Assembly: GCA_000998025.1 (NCBI GenBank)
Contig: LCJG01000016.1
Coordinates: forward strand, 1 to 22,057
Source of the DNA: Candidatus Collierbacteria bacterium GW2011_GWB1_44_6
GTDB lineage: Bacteria; Patescibacteriota; Microgenomatia; UBA1400; MFAQ01
Reading direction: 5' to 3'
Length of the DNA stretch: 22,057 bases
In this document: in pieces, positions 13,769-20,674 of the stretch
Layout of the letters: the number at the start of each line of letters is the position of its first letter
Numbering within the stretch: the first letter of the stretch is position 1
Notes under the pieces: generated by a model
The model's database searches: none
Told to the model about the DNA's origin: nothing
What the model saw: the letters and a program-made list of their open reading frames with translations, nothing else
Made by a program: the position numbers and the translations under genes

Positions 13769-13807
13769 ATTATACGTGAGATTAGACGAAAGTAATTGTG
13801 GTAAAAT
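13769..13807. promoter_or_regulatory. divergent leaderless promoters of the M50 protease and rpmB
   Basis: On the minus strand TATAAT at 13774-13769 lies seven bases before the protease ATG. On the plus strand TAAAAT at 13802-13807 lies seven bases before the rpmB ATG. No strong -35 is seen for either, and neither gene has a Shine-Dalgarno. Confidence 0.6.
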
Positions 13808-13814
13808 TACGATC

Positions 13815-14036
13815 ATGGAAAAAGAATATTATGGCTGCATCATCTGTGGCAAAGGAGTCCAGAACTCCAATTTAGTCAGTTTCTCAAAGAGAAAGATCAA
13901 ACACATCCGAAGACCAAATCTTCATACTCACCATTTGGTGATTGAGGGTTCAAAGGTAAAAGTGAAGGTTTGTACTACTTGCAAAAGATCACTCCGTGAA
14001 GGAGACAGAAAAGAGCAGGCTACAGCCAGTGTCTAA
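13815..14036 (+). CDS. rpmB: 50S ribosomal protein bL28
   Basis: A 73-residue protein. It has CIICGKG near the N-terminus, VSFSKRKIKHIRRPNL in the middle, and VKVKVCTTCKRSL near the end, matching the bL28 pattern of a zinc-ribbon C-x2-C pair, a basic PNL segment and a second C-x2-C. Four cysteines are kept, so it is the zinc-binding form. The usual length is 60-78. The start at 13815 is preferred over the in-frame upstream ATG at 13776 because bL28 begins right at the cysteine ribbon and a -10 box lies seven bases before it. It overlaps the next gene. Confidence 0.9.
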   Translation: MEKEYYGCIICGKGVQNSNLVSFSKRKIKHIRRPNLHTHHLVIEGSKVKVKVCTTCKRSLREGDRKEQATASV

Positions 14037-14685
14037 TATTGATCTGAATAGATTTCTTGGATACCCAAAAATTACGAATGAATCCGGCGGTTCCCTTTCG
14101 GCCAAGGCAGTGGATGGTGAGACGGATGTAGCTTTAACGAGGTTGGGTGAGTTTGTATGTAAAATCTCAGATGACGACAACTTTGCGGTCAATTTTCCCG
14201 AAATTGGTCTGATTTGTATATATCAAGAAGATGGAAGTGTAGGCTTGTTGTCACTGGATTTGACGACTTTTTTGGATTCCCAGCTTAGTCGAAAAGCTTT
14301 TTTGTCGGACGGAGAGAAAGATATTGCTTTGCTGATGAGTTTCTTAAAGGACCAAAAACAAACTTTGATGATTTCGGCTTTTCCTGATCAATTTATGTTG
14401 ACTGTAGAGATCCTGGGTTCTAAAGGACAACGGCTAAACTTTCAGGAATTTGAGCAGGTTGATTTTTCGAAAGGGACGCATGGGGACTTAGAGTTGTTTG
14501 GTGTCAGTGTCGGATACCAGTTTGTTGTAACGAGCGATGAGATGACGGTAGCGGCAGGGGATAGTGACCCCGACAGAAAGCTGTTGGCACTGGCTGTAAG
14601 TAATAAAGTGGATTTTGTTGAGGACTATTTTTCTGAAGACCCAAAAAGGTTTCAAAAATTGGCGGCGAAGGTGTTGCTGAATTAG
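14029..14685 (+). CDS. unknown protein overlapping rpmB
   Basis: A 218-residue acidic protein I do not recognise. No membrane helix or signal peptide. It is mixed alpha/beta, with NFPEIGLICIYQEDGSVGLLSL, then ALLMSFLKDQKQTLMISAF, and a helical C-terminus (VDFVEDYFSEDPKRFQKLAAKVLL). The start is uncertain: GTG at 14029 overlaps the rpmB stop by eight bases, while an in-frame GTG at 13996 would add 11 residues and overlap by 41 bases. Neither has a clear ribosome site, so I favour translational coupling. Its stop overlaps the fmt stop on the other strand by four bases. Confidence 0.65.
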   Translation: MSNIDLNRFLGYPKITNESGGSLSAKAVDGETDVALTRLGEFVCKISDDDNFAVNFPEIGLICIYQEDGSVGLLSLDLTTFLDSQLSRKAFLSDGEKDIALLMSFLKDQKQTLMISAFPDQFMLTVEILGSKGQRLNFQEFEQVDFSKGTHGDLELFGVSVGYQFVVTSDEMTVAAGDSDPDRKLLALAVSNKVDFVEDYFSEDPKRFQKLAAKVLLN

Positions 14686-15584
14686 ATTTTGTGGCCGGAA
14701 AGAAACTGTTTCCAGGAGATGGGGTTTTTGCCGGGAAGCTGGACGGTTTCGAGGACCAGTCTGCCCGCAACTAATGATGTTTTGAAGATTTTAACCTCGA
14801 GGTCAACACGGTTTGTTTTGCCGGAAGGAACATTGATCGAGGTCCACGCGCCTGGTTCCGGATTGAGTGATCGGATAAGTGCATGAACAATGGGAGAGTC
14901 AATACCGGTTAGGGCTTCAATGATTTTGTTGGAAGGGATAAAGGCCGACTGATGGGTGAGAGTTTTATGGCTTGGAGTGAAAGTGGCTAGGGCTTCGTCT
15001 TGGGGGGTATAAACGAAATTTTGAGCACAGATTTCGGGTAACTTATGTCTTAATATTTCAGTGGCAGCTTGAGTAAGTTTTGTGGTCAAACTAGCAACAT
15101 CGTCGTTTACAACGATGGTAACTTTGGCTTGAGAAATAATTGGGCCATGGTCGAGCTTTTCATCCATCACCATCAAGGTGACACCTGTCTCATTATCTTG
15201 GTTCTTGATGGCTTCAGAGATGCAGAGAGCTCCGCGGTACTTGGGCAGTAGGGAAAAATGGATATTAAAAGTGCCGATCGCAGGCAAGTCAAGCCACTGC
15301 TTGGGGATTATCTTTCCATAAGAAACGACCAGAAAGATATCGGGTTTGAGAAGTTTGATATGGGCTAGGTTGGCTTCGTCAAGTTTGGTTGGTTTATATG
15401 TGGGTAGATCGAGCTTTTGCGCCAGCTGCCCCACCGGCGAGGCGGTAAGGGTTTGTTTGCGTCCTTGAGGCATGTCGGGGGTTGTGACCACGCCGACAAT
15501 ATTGATTAACTTGGTGTCGATAATTGACTCTAGAATTTCGGCCGAGAACTCAGGTGAACCGAAATAGACAAGATTTTTGAGCAT
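14682..15584 (-). CDS. fmt: methionyl-tRNA formyltransferase
   Basis: A 300-residue enzyme that formylates initiator Met-tRNA using 10-formyl-tetrahydrofolate. The N-terminal FGSPEFSAEILES opens the hydrolase fold. The catalytic triad is visible as N107 and H109 in NIHFSLLPKYRGA and D145 in MDEKLDHGPI, corresponding to N106, H108 and D144 of the E. coli enzyme. The C-terminal domain (about 200-300) is the tRNA-binding part. It is slightly shorter than the E. coli protein (about 315). The start at 15584 was chosen because TATAAT (15596-15591) lies six bases upstream and MLKNLVYFGSPEFS matches the family start. Peptide deformylase is encoded at 17693-17157. Confidence 0.95.
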   Translation of the reverse strand: MLKNLVYFGSPEFSAEILESIIDTKLINIVGVVTTPDMPQGRKQTLTASPVGQLAQKLDLPTYKPTKLDEANLAHIKLLKPDIFLVVSYGKIIPKQWLDLPAIGTFNIHFSLLPKYRGALCISEAIKNQDNETGVTLMVMDEKLDHGPIISQAKVTIVVNDDVASLTTKLTQAATEILRHKLPEICAQNFVYTPQDEALATFTPSHKTLTHQSAFIPSNKIIEALTGIDSPIVHALIRSLNPEPGAWTSINVPSGKTNRVDLEVKIFKTSLVAGRLVLETVQLPGKNPISWKQFLSGHKI

Positions 15585-15590
15585 AGTTTG

Positions 15591-15596
15591 ATTATA
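15591..15596 (-). promoter_or_regulatory. -10 box of fmt, leaderless type
   Basis: A perfect TATAAT on the minus strand, six bases before the fmt ATG, with no Shine-Dalgarno and no obvious -35. Confidence 0.65.
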
Positions 15597-15665
15597 TTCC
15601 AGAAATACGATCCTGATCCGGTACTGGTAGAATATACGAAACCGAACATTGAAAGGAAAAGTAAT

Positions 15666-15821
15666 ATGCACATAGTTGTTTTTGCAGAGATGATATTGAG
15701 TATCGCGTTGGTTGTAATCATTTCTCTGGGAATTGTTTCCTTGTGGCCGGCTTCAACGATTCCGGTGGCGATTATTACGATGGTGGTGATTCTGTGGCTA
15801 ATTTATCACGGAGGTTTCTAA
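15666..15821 (+). CDS. 51-residue two-helix membrane protein
   Basis: A very small hydrophobic protein with two membrane helices joined by LWPAST. The start at 15666 is preceded by AAAGGAAAAG; an in-frame ATG at 15588 lies inside the fmt promoter and is unlikely. An extended -10 (TGG then TAGAAT, 15628-15633) gives a short leader. Its TAA overlaps the next ATG by one base (TAATG), and its end carries the GGAGG for that gene, so the two are coupled. Function unknown. Confidence 0.6.
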   Translation: MHIVVFAEMILSIALVVIISLGIVSLWPASTIPVAIITMVVILWLIYHGGF

Positions 15822-16237
15822 TGAACAAACGGTTTATTATCTGGTTTGTCGTGGGTTTGTTTCTGGCCGGGTTGGTTGTTACGGGTGTGTTGCTTGCTCT
15901 GCGTACCTGGGATGTGGCAGCTGCTCCAGAGGCCGGTCCGGCTACGTTGGTGGTGGATGAAACTTCGAGCGAGTCGGCAGAGTCCCGGGAAATCCGCCTT
16001 GACTCTCAGGGGACGGGATATGTCTACGTTGACGAGAATACCTTGGCAACCACTGAGCCGAGCGATCAGATGTACGTTTTGGAGATCGTGGGGACCTTTC
16101 CCAAGATCACCGCTGTCGAGGTTATGTATATGTGGCAGAAAAACGAGGGGGCAGAGAGAATGGTTTGCATGGAGGTTCCGGAAATGTCAGACGGAGCAAA
16201 TCAGGTCTTTTACTGTGAAGTTCCCGATCTTGACTAA
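15821..16237 (+). CDS. single-pass membrane protein of unknown function
   Basis: A 138-residue protein. A basic start MNKR and a membrane helix (about residues 5-27) are followed by a Ser/Glu-rich linker and a compact beta-rich domain (about 55-138). That domain has two cysteines (MVCMEVPE and FYCEVPDLD) spaced for a possible disulphide, and GYVYVDENTLATTEPSDQ. The phrase GYVYV also occurs in the lipoprotein encoded at 16810, and both end with a cysteine-containing strand, so they may be distant relatives. The start is fixed by GGAGG and by overlap with the preceding stop. A terminator follows. Confidence 0.7.
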   Translation: MNKRFIIWFVVGLFLAGLVVTGVLLALRTWDVAAAPEAGPATLVVDETSSESAESREIRLDSQGTGYVYVDENTLATTEPSDQMYVLEIVGTFPKITAVEVMYMWQKNEGAERMVCMEVPEMSDGANQVFYCEVPDLD

Positions 16238-16243
16238 ATATTT

Positions 16244-16268
16244 TTCCCCGCTTGAGGCGGGGAATTTT
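16244..16268 (+). terminator. intrinsic terminator
   Basis: Stem TTCCCCGC/GCGGGGAA (16244-16251 with 16257-16264) with a five-base loop, followed by TTTTA. Confidence 0.8.
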
Positions 16269-16269
16269 A

Positions 16270-16298
16270 TTGACTCCTAGGTGTGGGGGATTTACAAT
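16270..16298 (+). promoter_or_regulatory. promoter of the 16334-17121 unit
   Basis: TTGACT (16270-16275), a 17-bp spacer and TACAAT (16293-16298), immediately downstream of the previous terminator. The leader is about 30 nt and contains AAGGAG. Confidence 0.75.
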
Positions 16299-16333
16299 AT
16301 ATGGGATATTTGATCTTTGAAAAGGAGAAGAGA

Positions 16334-16765
16334 ATGACAGGGAAAAAAGTATTACTGGGACTGCTGGCTTTTGAGTTTGTTAATATCTTTGCCACCTATC
16401 ACGGTCTGGTCGACTTGTTTGGTTCTTTTCTGGGGATTGGACTGGTTGTGGGGACGGCCCGTTTTGTTGTTCCTTGGGTGGCGATCTTGGCTTTTGGTTA
16501 CGCTGGGATCGACTATGTGGGTCTGTCCAGGATATTTACTATCAAGAAAGTGTGGGAGGAGTCATACCGTTATTGGTGCTTGGTTGGAGCGTGGATTGTG
16601 GCCGCGGTAATAAACACCGTGCTGGTCTACTCCGCTTTTACGGTTTTCACAATCGGAACTTTCTCTTTCGCTCCGCTTGCGCTGCCGATCGCCGTACTTA
16701 TGTTTGTGGTCCGGTGTCTTCTGATAGGGTCACTCATTGTTAAGGGCGGAGAGCTTTTTGACTAA
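16334..16765 (+). CDS. four-helix membrane protein of unknown function
   Basis: A 143-residue hydrophobic protein with about four membrane segments (5-24, 32-55, 78-100 and 106-135) joined by short loops; the only polar stretch is SRIFTIKKVWEESYRY near the middle. The start was set by AAGGAG eight bases before the ATG at 16334; in-frame ATGs at 16283 and 16301 lack a ribosome site. It is followed after 44 bp by a lipoprotein gene in the same unit, with a small hairpin (16767-16784) between them. I recognise no family. Confidence 0.65.
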   Translation: MTGKKVLLGLLAFEFVNIFATYHGLVDLFGSFLGIGLVVGTARFVVPWVAILAFGYAGIDYVGLSRIFTIKKVWEESYRYWCLVGAWIVAAVINTVLVYSAFTVFTIGTFSFAPLALPIAVLMFVVRCLLIGSLIVKGGELFD

Positions 16766-16809
16766 TAGCTCGGATGTCCGGGCTAGTAAATTGAAACTGG
16801 AGGTTCAAA

Positions 16810-17121
16810 ATGAAACGTTTTTTCGTTGGTTTGTTGATTTTGATTTGTTTGGGAATGTTGATTGGTTGTGCCCCTGTCGCACAGGAAGAGGTTTTGCCAG
16901 CAGCCGAATATGTGCGTGAAATTCCGAACCCCGTAGGATATGTTTATGTATATTCTGATCACTATGAGACTACTGGTGAGGTTCACGTTGATAGCTGGCA
17001 AAACGGATATCCTGTAGCTTCTTACATCGGAGCACTGCAAGAATCCGAAAAATACCTACGCTGTGATGTTGATTCAGAGTTGTCAACGAGCACAGTTAAG
17101 GTTTATCGCTGCAGTCGTTAA
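16810..17121 (+). CDS. small lipoprotein
   Basis: A 103-residue predicted lipoprotein. The signal has KR at the N-terminus, a long Leu/Ile core and a lipobox L17-I18-G19-C20. The mature part is about 84 residues with a short acidic linker, then a beta-rich domain with GYVYVYSDHYETTGEVHVDSW and two cysteines (LRCDVD and YRCSR) likely to pair outside the membrane. GGAGG at 16799-16803 fixes the start. Co-transcribed with the preceding membrane protein and ended by the terminator at 17127-17154. Function unknown. Confidence 0.75.
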   Translation: MKRFFVGLLILICLGMLIGCAPVAQEEVLPAAEYVREIPNPVGYVYVYSDHYETTGEVHVDSWQNGYPVASYIGALQESEKYLRCDVDSELSTSTVKVYRCSR

Positions 17122-17126
17122 TTTAG

Positions 17127-17154
17127 AAAAACCCCGCTCTACTGGCGGGGTTTT
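17127..17154. terminator. bidirectional terminator between the lipoprotein gene and def
   Basis: Stem AAAACCCCGC/GCGGGGTTTT (17128-17137 with 17145-17154) with a seven-base loop. The A/T flanks let it work for both converging genes. Confidence 0.85.
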
Positions 17155-17156
17155 CT

Positions 17157-17693
17157 TTATATCTGACCTATGGGGACGAGGCCGTCTTTGGTTTCACGGA
17201 AGATCTGGCCGCCTTGTTTTAGGATATGGTCGGTGAACAGGATACCATCTAAATGGTCGTTTTCGTGAAGGACATAGGCGGACTCCGCATCTTCAAATTT
17301 TCGATGGCGGGGGACAAGCTTGCCTTCGTGAGGGGTTTGATATTCGATTTCAATAGAGTATGGTCTGTCGACGAAACCCCAGATGCCGGGAAGGGAGAGA
17401 CAGCCTTCGAGCCAGCGGTCCTTCTTTTTGGGGTGTACTTCCGAGAGCATGGCTTTACTTTGATTGGTGATTGTGGGGTTGATGAAGACTTCCGGTTTGC
17501 CGCTTAGGGTGACGATGAAGAGGCGCCTATTGATTCCCACCTGAGTGGCGGCTAACCCGACGCCTTCAGGGTCTTTGGCACTTTTGAGGGTCTTGATCAT
17601 CTCGGAGATTTGTTTCTCCAGCTTCTTGTCGTACACCACGACAGACTTTGCCGTGAGGCGGAGGAATTTGTCTGGTGTAACAAGGATTTTCAT
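17157..17693 (-). CDS. def: peptide deformylase
   Basis: A 178-residue metal-dependent enzyme that removes the formyl group from new proteins. All three family motifs are intact: GVGLAATQ (44-51), EGCLSLP (96-102, with metal ligand C98), and H143-E-N-D-H147, which supplies the two histidine ligands and the catalytic glutamate. Length is normal. The in-frame ATG at 17717 would add MIQYINIP; I prefer 17693 because MKILVTPDKFLR is the usual start. A weak TATCAA (17706-17701) seven bases upstream suggests a leaderless mRNA. It works with Fmt, encoded 1.6 kb upstream. Confidence 0.95.
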   Translation of the reverse strand: MKILVTPDKFLRLTAKSVVVYDKKLEKQISEMIKTLKSAKDPEGVGLAATQVGINRRLFIVTLSGKPEVFINPTITNQSKAMLSEVHPKKKDRWLEGCLSLPGIWGFVDRPYSIEIEYQTPHEGKLVPRHRKFEDAESAYVLHENDHLDGILFTDHILKQGGQIFRETKDGLVPIGQI

Positions 17694-17802
17694 AGGAATA
17701 TTGATATATTGTATCACAGGCCTATAAGGTTTATTTGGCCAGTTTCATGGTATACTCGAGGGGCTCGTTAACTTCGTTCATATTTCTTATAGTGGAGGGT
17801 TG

Positions 17803-18174
17803 ATGTCCAATCAACAAAGATTTTGGACTCTGATTACTTTTTCATTCTATTGGGCACTTAATCTTTGGTTCATCTGGCTGGCGGCAGTGTTAGTCTCAAT
17901 TCCCGCGTGGATCGGCGCTCCCTTGTGGTTTCTGTTAGCTGGTGTCGATTTTTTTGTTATTCGGTACTCACTCACCTATGCGGGTGGAGATCCCAGAGTG
18001 ACCAAGAAGTTGGTTCTTGATTTATGGTTTTATTGTCAGATGATATCTTGGTTATTAATATGTGGGTTCACACTGGCTTATCTGCCGGCCAGGATCTTTA
18101 CTGCGTTGGCTGCGCTTTTTGTGTGGGGTATACTTCGCTGGTCAGCGGCCTACAACCTCGTAAACTGGGAATGA
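17803..18174 (+). CDS. 123-residue multi-pass membrane protein
   Basis: A hydrophobic protein with about four membrane segments (8-32, 36-55, 70-92 and 96-112) and many tryptophans. A short polar loop YAGGDPRVTKK lies in the centre. The Shine-Dalgarno is GGAGGG just before the ATG at 17803; a TTG at 17800 is an alternative start. TATACT at 17751-17756 is a possible -10. The family is not recognised. It belongs to the group of small unknown envelope genes with strong ribosome sites in this part of the window. Confidence 0.65.
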   Translation: MSNQQRFWTLITFSFYWALNLWFIWLAAVLVSIPAWIGAPLWFLLAGVDFFVIRYSLTYAGGDPRVTKKLVLDLWFYCQMISWLLICGFTLAYLPARIFTALAALFVWGILRWSAAYNLVNWE

Positions 18175-18241
18175 ATGGATTACGTACCTATTGCTAATTC
18201 TAGGATATGATACGGTATCTTAGATAAACTAGGAGGTTAGC

Positions 18242-18547
18242 ATGTTTAAAACGAAGGCCATGTTATTACCGTTGGCATTGGTGATTTTTGCTCTCGTCTA
18301 TGGTTTTGTTTACCTGGATGCCAAGACAATCGAATCTGGGTATGTGAACCAGATATTGAGTACGCAGCATGAGGGGGTGAAAATGGGTGAAAGAACAAAT
18401 GTCTATTTGCATGATCTGTCCTCTCCTTGTGGGAGATATGACATTGTTTCTTTTACCTTTACTTCGATCGTGAATGGCCATGAAGTAACGGCGGTGGCCT
18501 GTGTCCAGATGTGGACACATAAAGTTACCGTGGTCCCCTCTCAGTGA
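18242..18547 (+). CDS. small exported protein, signal-anchored
   Basis: A 101-residue protein with an N-terminal hydrophobic helix (about 6-24), no lipobox and no clear cleavage site, so it is probably anchored. The outer part has two cysteines (SSPCGRYD and VACVQMW) and is beta-rich, as in the neighbouring small exported proteins. The AGGAGGT Shine-Dalgarno is strong, and TATGAT at 18206-18211 is a candidate -10. The TGA stop lies inside the terminator stem. Function unknown. Confidence 0.7.
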   Translation: MFKTKAMLLPLALVIFALVYGFVYLDAKTIESGYVNQILSTQHEGVKMGERTNVYLHDLSSPCGRYDIVSFTFTSIVNGHEVTAVACVQMWTHKVTVVPSQ

Positions 18548-18560
18548 GGGGATCTTTTTT
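18532..18560 (+). terminator. intrinsic terminator overlapping the stop codon
   Basis: Stem GGTCCCCTC/GAGGGGATC (18532-18540 with 18546-18554, one G-T pair), a five-base loop and six T. The TGA stop at 18545-18547 enters the descending strand. Confidence 0.85.
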
Positions 18561-19245
18561 ATTTCAGCAAATTTAGCCTGTCCTTGGCGGCTTGGTAGTC
18601 TGGCTTTAGTTCAATGGCTTTTTGGAAGGCCAATTTGGCTTCGTCGTTTTTGTCGATACTGGTGTAGAGAATACCGATGTTGTAGTAGTTGGAGGCTTCG
18701 GTAGGAGAAAGCTCTGTGAGCTTTAACATAGTTTGAATGGCCTCTAGATTGTACTTTGGGTCGAGGGAGGCGAGTGTCAGTTCTGTCCGGGCCTTGGTTT
18801 TTAGAAGATTTAGATTGAATTTATTCATGGATACCGCCTTGTTGACATTTTCTAAGGCATCTTTGGTGTACTGGGTAAGGTAGGAGTTTGCTTTTTCCCT
18901 TAGATCGGCGGAAGTTGAGGCCGTCATTTCTTTTATTTGTGGGTCGATGATTTGGGTGGCGACCATAGCCTGAATGTTGCCGAGTTGGGCAAGGTAGAGT
19001 GGCTCTTTGGGGTTAAGTTTGACGGCTAATAAGTCTTTAGAAAGATTACTCCGTCCTCCAGTGTAGGCCAGGTCGGCGAGCCACATCCGACGGACTCCCA
19101 GAAAAAGCCACAAGGCAGTACCTAAAACGAGCAAAATACCTAAACTCTGGTTTAGATTTATTTTTTTAGAAATAATTTTGTTTGTTCCTAGATGAGAAAG
19201 AAAGATGGCGGGAAAAAGAAAGAAGAATAGGGCGACATTGACCAC
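18559..19245 (-). CDS. C-terminal part of the O-antigen ligase/TPR protein (broken gene)
   Basis: This frame encodes the last membrane helices (LFFFLFPAIFLSH, then SLGILLVLGTALWLFLGV) and a soluble C-terminal region with TPR repeats. The last repeat, EASNYYNIGILYTSIDKNDEAKLAFQKAIELKP split over positions about 180-215, is textbook TPR. It is out of frame with the upstream ligase part because of a 23-bp tandem duplication at 19265-19310. If one copy is removed, the two parts join into a single continuous protein of about 675 residues through FISILITNYFGFSVVNVALF. The ATG at 19245 has no ribosome site, so this piece is unlikely to be made alone if the duplication is real. Confidence 0.8.
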   Translation of the reverse strand: MVNVALFFFLFPAIFLSHLGTNKIISKKINLNQSLGILLVLGTALWLFLGVRRMWLADLAYTGGRSNLSKDLLAVKLNPKEPLYLAQLGNIQAMVATQIIDPQIKEMTASTSADLREKANSYLTQYTKDALENVNKAVSMNKFNLNLLKTKARTELTLASLDPKYNLEAIQTMLKLTELSPTEASNYYNIGILYTSIDKNDEAKLAFQKAIELKPDYQAAKDRLNLLK

Positions 19246-20609
19246 GGAAAAGCCGAAGTAATTGGTGATGAGGATACTGATGAAACCGTGATGAGGATAC
19301 TGATGAAACCTAATATTAAAGGAGATCGTAAATCTGTCATCGCGAGCGAAGCGTGGCGATCCAGAAGGGATGGATTGGCCGAAAGTTTTTCGGCACTTAG
19401 CTCTGCTGAGAAGCGCTTGGGGAGGTTTGAGTACAAAACTCGCAATGACGAGAAGATAAGAAACAAGTAAGCAAATAAACCGAGGAAGCCGGTGGTGGCC
19501 AGAAAGTTTAAGTATTCATTGTGGGCTTTGTTGTAGAGGAAGTCGGCCTCCGAAGTCAGATTGTGAGCGGCGGGGCGGGTCCAGTAGTACGAGTAACCAA
19601 AGGTTTCGACTCCGGTACCAAAGAAAGGATACTTCTTGCCAAGCTCAAGGGCTCCTTGCCAGACGACCCGGCGGATGGCCATGGAGTCCGAGCCGCCAAT
19701 GCGGGTTTTGTTTTCCTCGGTAATAATGGTGACGGTATCGGAATAAAAAGGGTTTATTTTATTTAATGAGTGGAGAGTTCTGCCGACCGCAGCGCTTTTT
19801 ACAAAGAGAATAGCGAAGAGAAGAACGGACAGTCCTAGGAGGATTTTAATTTGTTTTTTCTGAATGGAGGCAATGACGGCAAAGGCAATCAAGACGACCG
19901 CCATGGCGCCAATGCCGGACTGTGAGCGGGTAAAGATGATGGCGGTGAGAAAGAGAAGAGAGAGAAAAATATTCAGTAGACGAAGGTTTAAGTTTTTGGT
20001 GTTCATGGCTCCAAATAAGGAAAGGGGGAGGATGGCGACGAGATAAGCCGAGAGCCAGTTGGGTTGTCCCAGGGTGGAGAAGACACGGTTTTGGACATCT
20101 TGGACCCAGATATGTTTATCTATCCCCATTCTTTCGAGCAAAGCATAAAAACTGGTGATGGCGGCGGTAGCGAGAATCGTGTACAAAAGATTGCGGACGG
20201 CTTTGGCCTGTCCACTAAAGTGGGTCACGAGGGCGTAGAAAAGAATGACGTAACAGAGGGTAGACACTAGACCACCATGAAAGCGGGAGTAATAGCCCCA
20301 GAGGCTGGTATGCCGGTCGATGCTAAATATAGTGGAGGCGATTTGGGAGGTGAGGAACAACATGAGGGGAAGGTCAAGTGGTGTGCGGGCAATTTCAAAC
20401 TTTTTTTCTTGAAAGGAGCGGATGGCCCAAGCGGCGGCAATGATGATAGTCATGGCATAGACAAACATCATCTTGTTAAACTCAAATACTTCGGAGGTAA
20501 ATGGCCAAAGAAGTAGGGGGGTGACAAAGAAAAGAGTGTAGAAACTAAACTGGATAAAGTTTATGGTCTTAAAGCCATTTTGCGGGATAACTTTTTCTTT
20601 CGAGGACAT
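19188..20609 (-). CDS. O-antigen ligase family protein, frameshifted 5' part
   Basis: A polytopic membrane protein with about ten helices in this part. It has the Wzy_C/O-antigen-ligase signature: FTRSQSG in a cytoplasmic-side loop, then the long periplasmic-type loop with RRVVWQGALELGKKYPFFG, and KAHNEYLNFLATTGFLGLFAY (H363). Such proteins join or polymerise surface glycans, or glycosylate proteins when fused to TPRs. Two lesions follow. A palindromic repeat is read through in frame at about residues 387-428, and the 23-bp duplication then shifts the frame, so after about residue 440 the sequence ends in a Ser/Phe-rich tail that is not authentic. A TAAACT box (20621-20616) six bases before the ATG suggests a leaderless mRNA. 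Confidence 0.85.
   Translation of the reverse strand: MSSKEKVIPQNGFKTINFIQFSFYTLFFVTPLLLWPFTSEVFEFNKMMFVYAMTIIIAAAWAIRSFQEKKFEIARTPLDLPLMLFLTSQIASTIFSIDRHTSLWGYYSRFHGGLVSTLCYVILFYALVTHFSGQAKAVRNLLYTILATAAITSFYALLERMGIDKHIWVQDVQNRVFSTLGQPNWLSAYLVAILPLSLFGAMNTKNLNLRLLNIFLSLLFLTAIIFTRSQSGIGAMAVVLIAFAVIASIQKKQIKILLGLSVLLFAILFVKSAAVGRTLHSLNKINPFYSDTVTIITEENKTRIGGSDSMAIRRVVWQGALELGKKYPFFGTGVETFGYSYYWTRPAAHNLTSEADFLYNKAHNEYLNFLATTGFLGLFAYLFLIFSSLRVLYSNLPKRFSAELSAEKLSANPSLLDRHASLAMTDLRSPLILGFISILITVSSVSSSPITSAFPWSMSPYSSFFFPPSFFLI
19265..19310. repeat. perfect 23-bp tandem duplication causing a frameshift
   Basis: Positions 19265-19287 and 19288-19310 are identical, each beginning GTGATGAGGATACTG and ending GAAACC. 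Because 23 is not a multiple of three, the duplication shifts the O-antigen ligase frame. Deleting one copy restores one open frame across both gene parts. Confidence 0.92.
19335..19451. mobile_element. palindromic repeat inserted in frame in the ligase gene
   Basis: The ends are near-perfect inverted repeats: GTCATCGCGAG at 19336-19346 and CTCGCAATGAC at 19439-19449. The sequence GCGAGCGAAGCGTGGCGATC is typical of a dispersed GTCATTGCGAG-type repeat that I recall from many bacterial genomes, where it yields spurious translations such as VIASEAWRSR. On the minus strand the element is read through in frame as about 40 residues in a loop between two membrane helices. It has no transposase, so it is a non-autonomous element. 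Confidence 0.75.
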
Positions 20610-20632
20610 GGAGATAGTTTAGCAGAGAAAAG

Positions 20633-20660
20633 AAAAATCCCGGTAATAAATTACCGGGAT
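20633..20660 (-). terminator. terminator downstream of tRNA-Arg
   Basis: Perfect 11-bp stem ATCCCGGTAAT/ATTACCGGGAT (20637-20647 with 20650-20660). Read on the minus strand it is followed by a T-run. It separates tRNA-Arg from the ligase gene. Confidence 0.8.
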
Positions 20661-20674
20661 TGGTTTGAAAGGAA

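Noticed and set aside
19288..19470. Plus-strand frame containing VIASEAWRSRRDG
   Set aside because: This is the usual spurious translation of the dispersed palindromic repeat, not a gene.
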